Translations under genes and position numbers: made by a program | Part shown: in pieces, positions 1 through 10,062 of the stretch | How the letters are laid out: each line of letters opens with the position of its first letter | Position numbering within the stretch: position 1 is the stretch's first letter | Assembly (NCBI GenBank): GCA_018902545.1 | Contig: JAHIQM010000005.1 | Span: 147,517 to 211,516 of the forward strand | From: Pseudomonadota bacterium | GTDB lineage: Bacteria > Desulfobacterota > Desulfovibrionia > Desulfovibrionales > Desulfomicrobiaceae | Length of the DNA stretch: 64,000 nucleotides | Direction of reading: 5' to 3' | The notes under the pieces: generated by a model | The model's database searches: none | The model's input: only the letters and a program-made list of their open reading frames with translations | Told to the model about the DNA's origin: nothing

Positions 1-336
1 TCGCTCTTTGGCTTCAAGCAGGGCATAACCGGGATCCATGATCATGGCCACATGAGTGCCGTTATCGGCCAGTTCGACCAGGCGGGCGGCGATCTCGTGA
101 GCGGGGGAACAGATGATGGCCATGTCCGGCGTCAGGGGCAACGAGGCAACATCCACGTAGGACAGCACGCCGAAAATGGCTTCCTGGGCTCCGGAGACGG
201 GCAGCACCGGTCCGAGGAATTTCCCGGACATGAGGTTACGCATGAGGATGGCGCTGACTGAGTTGGGATCACGGGTGGCACCGATGATGGCCAGAGAATT
301 TGGCTTGAACAACAGATCCAGGTGTTTGACGCTCAT
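1..336 (-). CDS. CoA-binding (acetate-CoA ligase ADP-forming/Pat-like) protein, N-terminal part
   Basis: Only the first 112 residues are in the window; the gene runs off the left edge. The reverse strand is open from the ATG at 336 to base 1. Residues 1-20 read MSVKHLDLLFKPNSLAIIGA, followed by TRDPNSVSAILMRNL, which is the N-terminal Rossmann CoA-binding domain of ADP-forming acetate-CoA ligases and of Pat/YfiQ-type protein acetyltransferases. The later stretch PDMAIICSPAHEI also fits that fold. The part that would separate a ligase from a ligase-acetyltransferase fusion lies outside the window. It is divergent from acs with 153 bp between the starts. In several bacteria Pat-type enzymes acetylate and switch off Acs, so the pairing is suggestive, but that role is an inference here. 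Confidence 0.8.
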   Translation of the reverse strand, partial: MSVKHLDLLFKPNSLAIIGATRDPNSVSAILMRNLMSGKFLGPVLPVSGAQEAIFGVLSYVDVASLPLTPDMAIICSPAHEIAARLVELADNGTHVAMIMDPGYALLEAKER

Positions 337-489
337 CGTCCGAAAAGCTCCGTTTACCGACATGAAGGTGGTGGCGTTTCCGTTAACCGCCAATATCAGC
401 CATTTACCAGAAAAGAGGGGAAAACAAAATCCATTTCTTCTACATCCTACTGACAGACAACGCCTATCAACAGCAAAGGAGGAATCACC

Positions 490-2463
<1,974 letters not shown>

Positions 2464-2488
2464 TCCACTACAACGGTCTTCCTTTGCA

Positions 2489-2520
2489 GGGCGTGTTCTC
2501 CGGGACACGCCCTTTTTCTT
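2489..2520 (+). terminator. Rho-independent terminator after acs
   Basis: Perfect 8-bp stem GGGCGTGT/ACACGCCC with an 8-nt loop, followed directly by TTTTTCTT. It lies 26 bp after the acs stop. Confidence 0.9.
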
Positions 2521-2574
2521 GACGTGAATTGGAAATAAGTAAATACATACTCACGCACATAAGGAGGACCACCC

Positions 2575-3147
2575 ATGTCACGACCAGTCATGAAGCGCGA
2601 GACCATAGAAGAATCGGCCATTCGTCTTTTCGCCACCAAAGGCCTTGCGCGCACCACCATCAAGGATATCGCGGCCGCGGCTGGTGTCACTGAAGGCGCT
2701 CTTTACCGTTATTATTCCGGCAAGGAGGAGATGGCCTGGAAGCTCTTCAACCGCGAGCTGGATGAATTCACCCGCCTGGTGTCCGAGGTGCTCTTCGACG
2801 AGCGCATGCCCTTCAACCTGCGACTGGGCCTGGCCATCAAGACCATTTACGATCATTACAAATATAACGGCGACCGGTTTGCCTTCATTCTGCTGACCCA
2901 GCATGGCTTTCCCGAGGACAAACTCTTAAGCCGTGATACGGAACCCATGGCCATGGCCGAACGTTTTGTCGGGCAGGCCATGGGCGCGGGAGAAATTCCG
3001 CCCTGCGACGCGGATCTCTACGCGGCCCTGCTCATGGGTGCCATCATGCAGCCGCTTGTGCTGCACCGTTACAACAAGCTCGAAATCACCGCCCAGACCC
3101 ACGCCCAGGTCACCGCGTCCTGTCTGCGCATGCTGGGGCTGTGCTGA
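2575..3147 (+). CDS. TetR/AcrR family transcriptional regulator
   Basis: 190 aa, typical TetR length. The N-terminal helix-turn-helix is clear: ESAIRLFATKGLARTTIKDI, then AAAAGVTEGALYRYYSGKEE (about residues 10-50). The C-terminal ligand/dimer domain is all-helical and not recognisable to a subfamily. An AAGGAGG site 8 bp upstream sets the ATG. The next gene (MFS/PlsC/AMP-binding fusion) starts 4 bp after the stop, so the regulator and the lipid enzyme are probably one transcript. A role in sensing acyl-CoA or membrane state is an inference from that neighbour only. Confidence 0.9.
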   Translation: MSRPVMKRETIEESAIRLFATKGLARTTIKDIAAAAGVTEGALYRYYSGKEEMAWKLFNRELDEFTRLVSEVLFDERMPFNLRLGLAIKTIYDHYKYNGDRFAFILLTQHGFPEDKLLSRDTEPMAMAERFVGQAMGAGEIPPCDADLYAALLMGAIMQPLVLHRYNKLEITAQTHAQVTASCLRMLGLC

Positions 3148-3150
3148 ACC

Positions 3151-6100
3151 ATGGACACAAGCAGACAAAAAAGCCATCGGCGTTTGCTGGAGATGCGCGG
3201 TTTTCTGCCCTACATGCTGGTTGTGCTGATCAACGCCATGCTCGATCTCGGGCACAAGATCATCATTCAGAACACGGTCTTCAAATGCTATGACGGCTCC
3301 ACGCAGATCGGCCTGACCGCCTTGGTCAACGCCTGCATCCTGCTGCCCTTCATCATGTTCTTCACCCCGGCCGGATTCCTGTCCGACCGATTTTCCAAGC
3401 ACCGCATCATGCGCTGGACCGCGAGTCTCGCCATTCCTCTGACCATACTCATCTACGGCAGCTACCTTTTGGGCTGGTTCGAAGCGGCCTTCGCCCTGAC
3501 TCTTATCCTGGCCGCACAGTCCGCCTTCTATTCACCGGCCAAATACGGCTACATCAAGGAAATGGCCGGCAAGGACAATCTGGGCATGGCCAACGGCGTG
3601 GTCCAGGCCGTGACCATCGTGGCCATTCTCCTGGGCGGGGTCCTCTTTTCCGTGCTCTTTGAATTTCTGATCGGCGAGGCTGTGACCAAAGAGGAAATCC
3701 TGCGCGCCATCGCACCTGCGGGCCTGCTTCTCATCGCCGGTGCCGTGGCACAGAGCCTTACCGCCCTGCGCATCCCGGAATACAAGCCCGGCGATTCGTC
3801 CCTGCGCCTTGACCCCAAAGCCTATGTCCGTGGCAAATACCTCAAGGATAACTTGAGTAAAATTCATGGCAACAAAACCATCTGGTTCTGCGTCCTCGGC
3901 CTTTCGCTCTTTTGGGCCGTCAACCAGGTGCTCTTTGCCGCCTTCGGGGCGCATCTGAAGGATTTTGCGGGAGTGACCTCCACCGTGGTGGCCCAGGGGC
4001 TGCTCGCCATCGGCGGCGTGGGCATCATCATCGGTTCCATCACGGCCGGACGGCTGTCGCGCACCTATATCGAGACCGGCATCATACCCCTGGCCGCCCT
4101 GGGCATGACCGCGTGCCTTGCCGCCATACCCTCCATGAACAACACCGTGGCCCTCGGTGGCCTGCTGACCGTGTACGGATTTTTCGGCGGGCTCTATGTG
4201 GTGCCGCTCAACGCGCTGCTCCAGTTCAACGCCGACGATTCGGACCTGGGCACGATCCTGGCCGGGAACAATTTTCTGCAGAACGTGTTCATGCTCTCCT
4301 TTCTGTGCGTCACGGTGCTGGCGTCCCTGACCGGGCTCTCAAGCATTCCCATCATCCTGACCCTGGCCGCCATCATGGCCCTGGGCTCGGTGCACACCCT
4401 GCGCAGGTTGCCCCAATCTTTCATGCGCTTTCTGCTGCGCATCGTCTTTGCCCAGCGCTATCGTCTGGCGGTCCGGGGCCTGAACCACATTCCCTCCAAG
4501 GGGGGCGTGCTGCTGCTCGGCAACCACACCAGCTGGATCGACTGGGCCGTGCTGCACCTGGCCGTGCCCCGCCCTGTGCGCTTCGTCATGTCGCGCCATT
4601 ATTACAACCGCTGGTATTTGCGCTGGTTCCTGGACCTCTACCGGGTCATCCCCATATCCTCCGCCGCCAGCAGTTCGGCTCTGCGCAAGATCACCGAATA
4701 CCTGCAAGCCGGGGAATGCGTGGTCCTTTTTCCCGAGGGGGCCATCAGCCGCAACGGCCAGCTCGGGTCGTTCAGGCGCGGCTACTCCATTCCGGCAACC
4801 CAGAGCGCCTGCCCCATCGTGCCCTTTTACCTGCGCGGTCTGTGGGGCAGCAGGTGGTCCGCCGTAAGCAGGCATTTCCGCCGCAACACCAACGGCGCGT
4901 TCGCCCGCGACATTAACCTGTGCTTCGGACCGCCCCTGCCCTCCTCGGCCACGGCCCAGGAGGTCAAGGACGCAGTGCACCGCATGTCTATCCTTGCCTG
5001 GCAGGAGTTTGCCAAAACCCAAACATCCATCCCCGAAAAATGGCTGCGCGCGGTCAAGCGTTTCCCGGACCGGCTGGCCGTGGCGGATTCGGGCGGCCTG
5101 CAACTCACCGGCGAAGAGCTTTTTCTGGCCGCCCTGAGTTTTTCCCGGCATCTCAAACCTTTGCCTGCCAGGAATGTGGGTATCCTGCTACCGCCCGGGG
5201 CCCGGGGGGCAGTGGCCAACATGGCCGTGCTCCTGGCCGGAAAGACCGTCGTCAACCTTGATCCGGCCCTGCCTGCCCTGGCGTTCGGCAGTTGTCTGGA
5301 ACAGGCCGGGATCGACGTGATCCTGACCACCCGCGAGCATCTCGATAAATTCAGTCTGAAGGAAGACCTCGCCGCTCATGGACACGTCTCATTCCTGTTC
5401 GTGGATGCGCCCCGCTCCTTGCTGCCCGGTTCGGCCCCGATGCGGGTCCTGATCCGGCTGCTGCCCGTGGCCCTGCTGCGCTTCATCCTGCCCCTGCGCG
5501 TCGAGCCAGACGCCACGGCCGCCATCGTCTTCGTGCCCCGGCAGGAGCCCATGCCCCTGGGAGTGCGCCTTGGACACGCCAACATCATCACCAACGCCCG
5601 CCAGGTGGCGTCCCTGTTTCCGCCCCGGGGCGACGACGTGCTGCTGACCGCCATGCCCCTGCACGATTCCCTCGGCCTGACCATGACCATGTTCCTGCCG
5701 CTGCTGGAATCCGTACCCATGGTCTGCGCCCTTGATCCCATGGATTTGCGCAGGATGGGGCGACTGTGCGTGGACTTCGAGGCGACCATGCTCTGCGCCG
5801 ATCCCCGAATGCTTGCAGCGTATGCGGCGAGCTCCGTCCTGCATCCGCTCATGTTCGCCTCGCTGCGCGCCGTGCTGTCCGGGGGCGAGGCTCTTTGCGA
5901 CGACTGCGTGCAGGCCTTTCGGCACAAGTTCGGGCTCATCGTCCACGACGGCTACGGCACCACCGAGACCACGCCCGTAGCGACCATCAACGCCCCCGAC
6001 GTGCTCACCCCCCTGGATCTGAGCGTGCAGCAGGGCCGCAAGCCCGGTACCGTGGGCCTGCCTCTGCCCGGTTCGGCCCTGCGCATTGTGGACCAGCAGA

Positions 6101-6330
6101 CCCGTGCCGACGTGGCCCACGGCGAATGCGGCCTGATCCTCATTGGCGGCACCCAGGTCATGCAGGGCTATCTCGGCCGCGAGGACCTGACCGCCAAATC
6201 CGTCATCGAAACCGAGGGCATCCGCTGGTTCGTGACCTCCGACCGAGGCCGCATGGACGAAGACGGCTTTCTGGTGCTGGAGTGCCAGGGTGCGGACAAA
6301 TCCCGACAGAATAACTCCGAAAAGCCTTGA
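3151..6330 (+). CDS. Aas-like fusion: LplT-type MFS + PlsC acyltransferase + AMP-binding domain
   Basis: 1059 aa, three parts. Residues ~1-420 are a 12-helix MFS transporter of the LplT lysophospholipid flippase type. Residues ~430-625 are a PlsC/LPLAT domain with the catalytic H-x4-D motif NHTSWID (H459, D464) and FPEGAISRNG. Residues ~640-1059 resemble the AMP-binding domain of acyl-ACP synthetase, with DGYGTTETTP. The known family re-acylates lysophospholipid at the inner membrane. The synthetase part looks degenerate: the adenylate loop normally reading TSGTTGxPKG is IVFVPRQEPMPLGVRLGHAN here. The protein also stops just after TSDRGRMDEDGFLVLE, without the C-terminal lysine subdomain. Transport and acyltransfer may be intact while acyl activation is probably lost. 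The ATG at 3151 lacks a clear ribosome site; MRGFLPYML (3193) is an alternative start. Confidence 0.85.
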   Translation: MDTSRQKSHRRLLEMRGFLPYMLVVLINAMLDLGHKIIIQNTVFKCYDGSTQIGLTALVNACILLPFIMFFTPAGFLSDRFSKHRIMRWTASLAIPLTILIYGSYLLGWFEAAFALTLILAAQSAFYSPAKYGYIKEMAGKDNLGMANGVVQAVTIVAILLGGVLFSVLFEFLIGEAVTKEEILRAIAPAGLLLIAGAVAQSLTALRIPEYKPGDSSLRLDPKAYVRGKYLKDNLSKIHGNKTIWFCVLGLSLFWAVNQVLFAAFGAHLKDFAGVTSTVVAQGLLAIGGVGIIIGSITAGRLSRTYIETGIIPLAALGMTACLAAIPSMNNTVALGGLLTVYGFFGGLYVVPLNALLQFNADDSDLGTILAGNNFLQNVFMLSFLCVTVLASLTGLSSIPIILTLAAIMALGSVHTLRRLPQSFMRFLLRIVFAQRYRLAVRGLNHIPSKGGVLLLGNHTSWIDWAVLHLAVPRPVRFVMSRHYYNRWYLRWFLDLYRVIPISSAASSSALRKITEYLQAGECVVLFPEGAISRNGQLGSFRRGYSIPATQSACPIVPFYLRGLWGSRWSAVSRHFRRNTNGAFARDINLCFGPPLPSSATAQEVKDAVHRMSILAWQEFAKTQTSIPEKWLRAVKRFPDRLAVADSGGLQLTGEELFLAALSFSRHLKPLPARNVGILLPPGARGAVANMAVLLAGKTVVNLDPALPALAFGSCLEQAGIDVILTTREHLDKFSLKEDLAAHGHVSFLFVDAPRSLLPGSAPMRVLIRLLPVALLRFILPLRVEPDATAAIVFVPRQEPMPLGVRLGHANIITNARQVASLFPPRGDDVLLTAMPLHDSLGLTMTMFLPLLESVPMVCALDPMDLRRMGRLCVDFEATMLCADPRMLAAYAASSVLHPLMFASLRAVLSGGEALCDDCVQAFRHKFGLIVHDGYGTTETTPVATINAPDVLTPLDLSVQQGRKPGTVGLPLPGSALRIVDQQTRADVAHGECGLILIGGTQVMQGYLGREDLTAKSVIETEGIRWFVTSDRGRMDEDGFLVLECQGADKSRQNNSEKP

Positions 6331-6398
6331 TCTCCTGTCCGCCTAGACTTAGGAGCAAACCTCCCAACGTAAAACCTGAAACCAAAAACGTAAAACCT

Positions 6399-6596
6399 AT
6401 GATCACTGTCCGCCTTGAACCCGAGAACCGGGACCTGACCATTGACCGTGCCGCCACGGTCACCCAACTTTTGCACAAGCTTGGGCGCAAGCCCGGTCGC
6501 GCCCTCGTCATCCGTGACGGCGGGCTGCTCACCCCGGACCTGAACTTAAAATACGGCGACCACATCATCGTGCGCGACGTCGGATCGAAGGGATAG
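6399..6596 (+). CDS. ThiS/MoaD-like beta-grasp sulfur carrier
   Basis: 65 aa small beta-grasp protein: MITVRLEPENRDLTIDRAAT, then VTQLLHKLGRKPGRALVIRD and a GDHIIVRDVGSKG end. The middle stretch and the hydrophobic pattern match ThiS/MoaD/TtuB carriers, which end in Gly-Gly for thiocarboxylation; here the end is Ser-Lys-Gly, so the diglycine is not perfect. An upstream in-frame ATG exists at 6327, but residues 1-24 from there have no family resemblance, so the start at 6399 is preferred. It is 4 bp from the TtuA-like thiolase, which strongly suggests that it is the sulfur donor for that enzyme. Confidence 0.75.
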   Translation: MITVRLEPENRDLTIDRAATVTQLLHKLGRKPGRALVIRDGGLLTPDLNLKYGDHIIVRDVGSKG

Positions 6597-6600
6597 CCCA

Positions 6601-7500
6601 ATGAAATGCAAACGCTGCCAGGTTCCCGCCGTCGTCGCGCTGCCGAGCCACCACACCGCCTTCTGCAAGGACTGCTTCCTCATTTTCGCCCGCCGCCTGG
6701 TGGAACGGGCCATCAAAGAGCACTCCATGTTCACCCTCGATGATCGCATCCTCATCGCCATCTCCGGCGGCAAGGACTCCCTGGCCCTGTCCTGGCAGTT
6801 GAAGGAGCTCGGGTACAACATCGAAGGGCTGCACATTGATCTGGGCATCCCCGAATCATCGCCCATCGCCCGCGCCTACACCGAACGCTTCTGCGCCAAG
6901 ACCGGCATCCCCCTGCACGTCATCGAGACGGCGTCTCTGGGTCTGGCCATGTGCGACGTCAAACGGCGGGTCAAACGCCCCATCTGTTCGGTGTGCGGGC
7001 AGACCAAGCGCTACCTGTTCAACAAGCACGCCCAGGAGAATGGCTTCACGGTTCTGGCCACGGGGCACAACCTTGACGACGAGACCTCGCGACTGTTCGC
7101 CAACGTCATGCGCTGGGATGTGGAATTCTTGAGCGATCAGGGACCGGTCATGCCCGCTGAGAAGGGATTCGCCAAAAAGGTCAAGCCGCTTTTCCGCCTG
7201 ACCGAGTTCGAGACCGCCAACCTCTGCTTCCTGGCCGGCATCGACTATGGCTACGCCCCGTGCCCCTACAGCTCCAAGGCCAGCTTCCCCATCTACAAGA
7301 AGCTGCTGGCCGACCTGGAGGACATCCAGCCGGGACGCAAGATCCGGTTTTACGACGGATTCATCAAGGATGGACGACCCGGATTTGCTCCCCGGGGAGA
7401 AACCACGGTGGACATAGAGCCATGCACGACCTGCGGGTATCCGACCTCGGCCGGGGAATGCGGGGTTTGTAGGTTGAAGAACGTGATGCGTGATGCGTAA
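6601..7500 (+). CDS. TtuA/Ncs6-type tRNA 2-thiolation PP-loop ATPase
   Basis: 299 aa. An N-terminal zinc finger CKRCQVP...HHTAFCKDC is followed by the PP-loop SGGKDSLALSWQLKELGY (about residue 60). The PICSVCGQTKRYLF block, with LATGHNLDDE and a later cysteine in YAPCPYSSKASFP, matches the Fe-S-binding cysteines of TtuA/TtcA enzymes. A C-terminal zinc finger CTTCGYPTSAGECGVC closes it. This layout (two zinc fingers flanking a PP-loop core) is that of the TtuA/Ncs6 group, which adenylates a tRNA uridine and replaces oxygen with sulfur. Which tRNA position is modified cannot be read from the sequence. The upstream beta-grasp carrier supports a carrier-dependent reaction. Confidence 0.88.
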   Translation: MKCKRCQVPAVVALPSHHTAFCKDCFLIFARRLVERAIKEHSMFTLDDRILIAISGGKDSLALSWQLKELGYNIEGLHIDLGIPESSPIARAYTERFCAKTGIPLHVIETASLGLAMCDVKRRVKRPICSVCGQTKRYLFNKHAQENGFTVLATGHNLDDETSRLFANVMRWDVEFLSDQGPVMPAEKGFAKKVKPLFRLTEFETANLCFLAGIDYGYAPCPYSSKASFPIYKKLLADLEDIQPGRKIRFYDGFIKDGRPGFAPRGETTVDIEPCTTCGYPTSAGECGVCRLKNVMRDA

Positions 7501-7506
7501 TGCGTT

Positions 7507-7624
7507 ATGCGTGAGGAGAGGGGGCTTCGTTGGTTTTAGGGTTTTAGAGTTTTAGGGTGTTATGCGGGATGCGTGAGGAGAGGGAGCTTCGTTTGGTTTT
7601 AGGGTTTTAGAGTTTTAGGGTGTT
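7507..7624. repeat. Imperfect 62-bp tandem duplication
   Basis: Two copies of a unit containing ATGCGTGAGGAGAGGG...TTTTAGGGTTTTAGAG, starting at 7507 and 7569, directly after the TtuA-like gene. Within each unit GTTTTAG is itself repeated, and ATGCGT-like heptamers occur around 7480-7512. Non-coding; no function apparent. Confidence 0.8.
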
Positions 7625-7671
7625 ATGTGAGAGGCCGGAGGCGGGCTAGTCCACAATGGCCCGGGGTGCTC

Positions 7672-8679
7672 TCAGCGGCAAACTGTGGCGTTGCGGCCGC
7701 ATCTCTTGGCCGCGTACATGTTCTGGTCGGCCCGGTCCACGAGGCTGGAGACGGATTCGCCGGGGCAATAGCTGGTCACGCCAAGGCTCAGCGAAACGTG
7801 GACTCCCTGCGCATCCTTGGGGTAAAAGGCGTGTTCGAAAAATGTGATCCGGATGCGTTCGGCCACCCTGGCGGCCTCTTCGCGGCTTGTTTCCGGCAGC
7901 ACGATGATGAACTCCTCGCCGCCGTAACGGTAGGCCGAGTCCGCGTCGCGAATGAGTTTCTGGATGACTCGACCCAGCTCGGAGAGCACAGCGTCTCCGC
8001 TCAAGTGCCCGTAGGTGTCGTTGTACTGTTTGAAATTATCGATATCGATGACGCAAAGGGACAACGGGCTGTTGTAGCGCAAGGCCCGCTCCACCTCGGC
8101 CTGTACCTGCCGAAAGAAATGGCGTGCGTTGAAGAGCCCCGTGAGTTCATCGGTCAGGCTCAGTTCGCGATAGCGCATCTCGCTGCGGCGCAGGTCTTCC
8201 TCGGTGCGCTTGCGGGCGATGATCTCCTGGCGCAGCTCCATGGTCCGGCGCTGCACCTCCTCTTCCAGATGCTCGTGATACAGCCTGTTCTCGCGCCGCA
8301 GATGCACCTTTTCCAAGGCTCTGTTCACGGAGTGCAGCACGAATTCCAGGTTGAGGAAGGGTTTGACCAAAAAATCCCACGCGCCCCGGCGCAAGGCCTC
8401 GATGGCGTCATCAGTGGAACCGACCCCGGAAATTACGATAAGGCCGGTTTCTTCGTCCCGGGAGGAAATGTGCTTGAGCACGTCGAGGCCGGACAGGTCC
8501 GGAAGCTTGAGGTCGAGCAGCACCAAGTCCGGAAGCTCGGAATTGTAGAGGTCGAGAGCTTTGGTACCCGTGTCCGCCAGAATGACATCGTGTCCTTGCT
8601 CACGCAGAAAATCGCCGAGCAGTTCGAGCAGCGTCGGCTCGTCATCGACAAGCAGGATGCGGGCGTTGTGTGGGCTCAT
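7672..8679 (-). CDS. Response regulator with GGDEF diguanylate cyclase domain
   Basis: 335 aa. Receiver domain at ~7-120 with acidic pocket D12/D13, phospho-acceptor D56 (LVLLDLKLP) and K107 in FLVKPF. A coiled-coil linker follows at ~125-170. The GGDEF domain at ~175-330 contains SLTDELTGLFNARHF and an active-site GGEEF at 253-257. An RxxD inhibitory site (RDAD, 244-247) sits exactly five residues before GGEEF, so product inhibition by c-di-GMP is expected. Known of the family: phosphorylation drives dimerisation and c-di-GMP synthesis (PleD/WspR type). The cognate kinase is not adjacent. The ATG at 8679 has only a weak ribosome site. Confidence 0.93.
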   Translation of the reverse strand: MSPHNARILLVDDEPTLLELLGDFLREQGHDVILADTGTKALDLYNSELPDLVLLDLKLPDLSGLDVLKHISSRDEETGLIVISGVGSTDDAIEALRRGAWDFLVKPFLNLEFVLHSVNRALEKVHLRRENRLYHEHLEEEVQRRTMELRQEIIARKRTEEDLRRSEMRYRELSLTDELTGLFNARHFFRQVQAEVERALRYNSPLSLCVIDIDNFKQYNDTYGHLSGDAVLSELGRVIQKLIRDADSAYRYGGEEFIIVLPETSREEAARVAERIRITFFEHAFYPKDAQGVHVSLSLGVTSYCPGESVSSLVDRADQNMYAAKRCGRNATVCR

Positions 8680-8716
8680 ATTCAGGTCGGGGTTGTGTTG
8701 ATGAATATGATGGAAC

Positions 8717-8729
8717 GATAATCATTATT
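8717..8729. promoter_or_regulatory. Fur-box-like sequence
   Basis: GATAATCATTATT matches 12 of 13 bases of the right part of the classical 19-bp Fur box. It lies between the divergent GGDEF gene and the HesB-like selenoprotein gene. The left third of the box is poor, so this is only a candidate. Confidence 0.35.
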
Positions 8730-8888
8730 TTATGTAAGACACAAGTACCTTTTTTCGTCATGCCGATGTCCACGTCTGGCGGCGCTTTGCGGGATTTGAA
8801 AGGAAGCATCGCAAAAAACCGGCCCGACCGGACATTGACATCGACAAAATCAATAACTACTCCCTTTCCCACATCAAAGGAGGATTCC

Positions 8889-9194
8889 ATGTTCGAACTT
8901 ACGAAGGCTGCCAAAGAGCAGCTCGATATGCACTTCGCTGGCAAGGAAGTGTCCCCGATCCGCGTCTACATGGCCGCCGGTTGAGGCGGGCCACGCCTGG
9001 CGCTTGCTCTGGATGAGCAAAAAGACAACGACGTAGTACACGAAATCGACGGATACAAATTCCTGGTTGAAACCGCCCTGATGGAAGAATCGAAACCCAT
9101 TGAAGTGGAATTCCACCCGCACATGGGCTTCAACATCAAGTCCGGGCTCAAAGCCTCTTCCTCAGGCTGCACTTCCTGCACTTCCTGCGGCTAG
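8889..9194 (+). CDS. HesB/IscA-like selenoprotein (in-frame UGA = selenocysteine)
   Basis: The frame from ATG 8889 is closed by TGA at 8982-8984 but stays open and family-like beyond it to TAG at 9192. Read through as Sec, it is 101 aa: MFELTKAAKEQLDMHFAGKE...RVYMAAG-U32-GGPRLALALD..., ending GCTSCTSCG. The Sec replaces the first conserved cysteine of A-type Fe-S scaffold proteins, and C94/C97/C100 stand 62-68 residues later, close to the CX63-65CGC spacing of IscA/HesB. HesB-like selenoproteins are a recognised bacterial family. Ribosome site AAAGGAGG lies just before the ATG. A short hairpin AGGCG/CGCCT starts at the UGA and is a SECIS candidate. Standard callers would truncate this gene at 31 aa. 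A Fur-like box lies upstream. Confidence 0.9.
8984..8998 (+). promoter_or_regulatory. Candidate bacterial SECIS hairpin
   Basis: The bases right after the UGA codon can fold as AGGCG, loop GGCCA, CGCCT; a further GCTC/GAGC hairpin lies downstream. Bacterial SECIS elements sit immediately 3' of the UGA inside the coding region. The exact SelB-binding shape was not modelled. Confidence 0.45.
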
Positions 9195-9214
9195 AAAACG
9201 GTTTGTAGAAGATC

Positions 9215-9245
9215 AAAAAGGCTGTCCATCCCGGGCAGCCTTTTT
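9215..9245 (+). terminator. Rho-independent terminator after the selenoprotein gene
   Basis: Perfect 10-bp stem AAAAAGGCTG/CAGCCTTTTT around the loop TCCATCCCGGG. It could act on either strand. Confidence 0.88.
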
Positions 9246-9383
9246 GTTTGCCCTCTCCCCCTACCCTGCCCCAGGCATTTCGGACCAATTTGATGGCAAT
9301 TCACTTATTTCCATTTTCCCCTAAAAAAGTCTTTGACAGCGGGCATGTGGCTCTATAAAGACTGTTTCTCGTTGGACGGGACA

Positions 9384-9459
9384 GGGCGGTTAGCTCAGCT
9401 GGGAGAGCGTCGGCCTTACAAGCCGAGGGTCATAGGTTCGATCCCTGTACCGCCCACCA
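9384..9459 (+). tRNA. tRNA-Val (anticodon TAC)
   Basis: Acceptor stem GGGCGGT/ACCGCCC, D arm TTAGCTCAGCTGGGAGAGC, anticodon stem TCGGC/GCCGA around loop CTTACAA, T arm with GGTTCGATCC, and a genome-encoded CCA end. Confidence 0.97.
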
Positions 9460-9473
9460 CGAAGACAAAATGC

Positions 9474-9550
<77 letters not shown>

Positions 9551-9560
9551 AAAGAAGATA

Positions 9561-9596
9561 AGGGATTTCAGTTTAAACGCTGAAATCCCTTTTTTC
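9561..9596 (+). terminator. Terminator of the tRNA-Val/tRNA-Asp transcript
   Basis: Perfect 11-bp stem AGGGATTTCAG/CTGAAATCCCT with a TTTAAACG loop, followed by TTTTTT. Confidence 0.9.
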
Positions 9597-9652
9597 TGTT
9601 GTGGGTTCCGGTGTGGGTTTATGTGACTCCAGCAACCTCTTTTTCGACTTGG

Positions 9653-9800
9653 AAACAAAAGCCATCCGGTGACGGGTGGCTTTTGTTTTGCCTAATCTAC
9701 CGACACAGCCCATGATGTTTCTGCATAAAATATGTATGACAAAAGAAGGACTTGCCGTTGATGCAACTTTTCTTGTAGCGGAGATGCGAAAAGAAATTGC
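9653..9800 (+). repeat. Dispersed repeat family, copy R1 (hairpin + AAGGACTTGCCGTTGATGC)
   Basis: Starts with a strong hairpin (AAACAAAAGCCATCCG/CGGGTGGCTTTTGTTT) and continues into ATGACAAAAGAAGGACTTGC..., a short frame reading MTKEGLAVDATFLVAEM and then a stop. Related copies: 12373-12500 (hairpin plus same 3' part), 10790-10857, 15028-15090 (reverse) and 43583-43640. Bases 9801-10062 hold no gene; a copy of GATTCAAGATTCAAGATCT is at 9952-9972. Confidence 0.6.
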
Positions 9801-10062
9801 GCGGTAGAAAAAGGTGAAAGTCAATGCTGACTACGCCATCAGCATGAAGAAGGTGTGGCAGTGATAAAAAAAGCCAAAACGAAGTTTGGTCCTTTTCCCC
9901 GTCCAGGCTCGTACTATTCAAAAGGGAGTCAAATCATCCGTAAAATGGGATGATTCAAGATTCAAGATCTAACCCTAAATTTTACGCGCGAGATGTCTCG
10001 CGGTCCTTAGGTGTTTGATACTAGCCGAATAATCCTGACGTTATTGCGGATAGGAGATCAAA

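Noticed and set aside
7507..7624. Possible CRISPR-like repeat
   Set aside because: Only two copies, direct tandem without unique spacers, and no cas genes.
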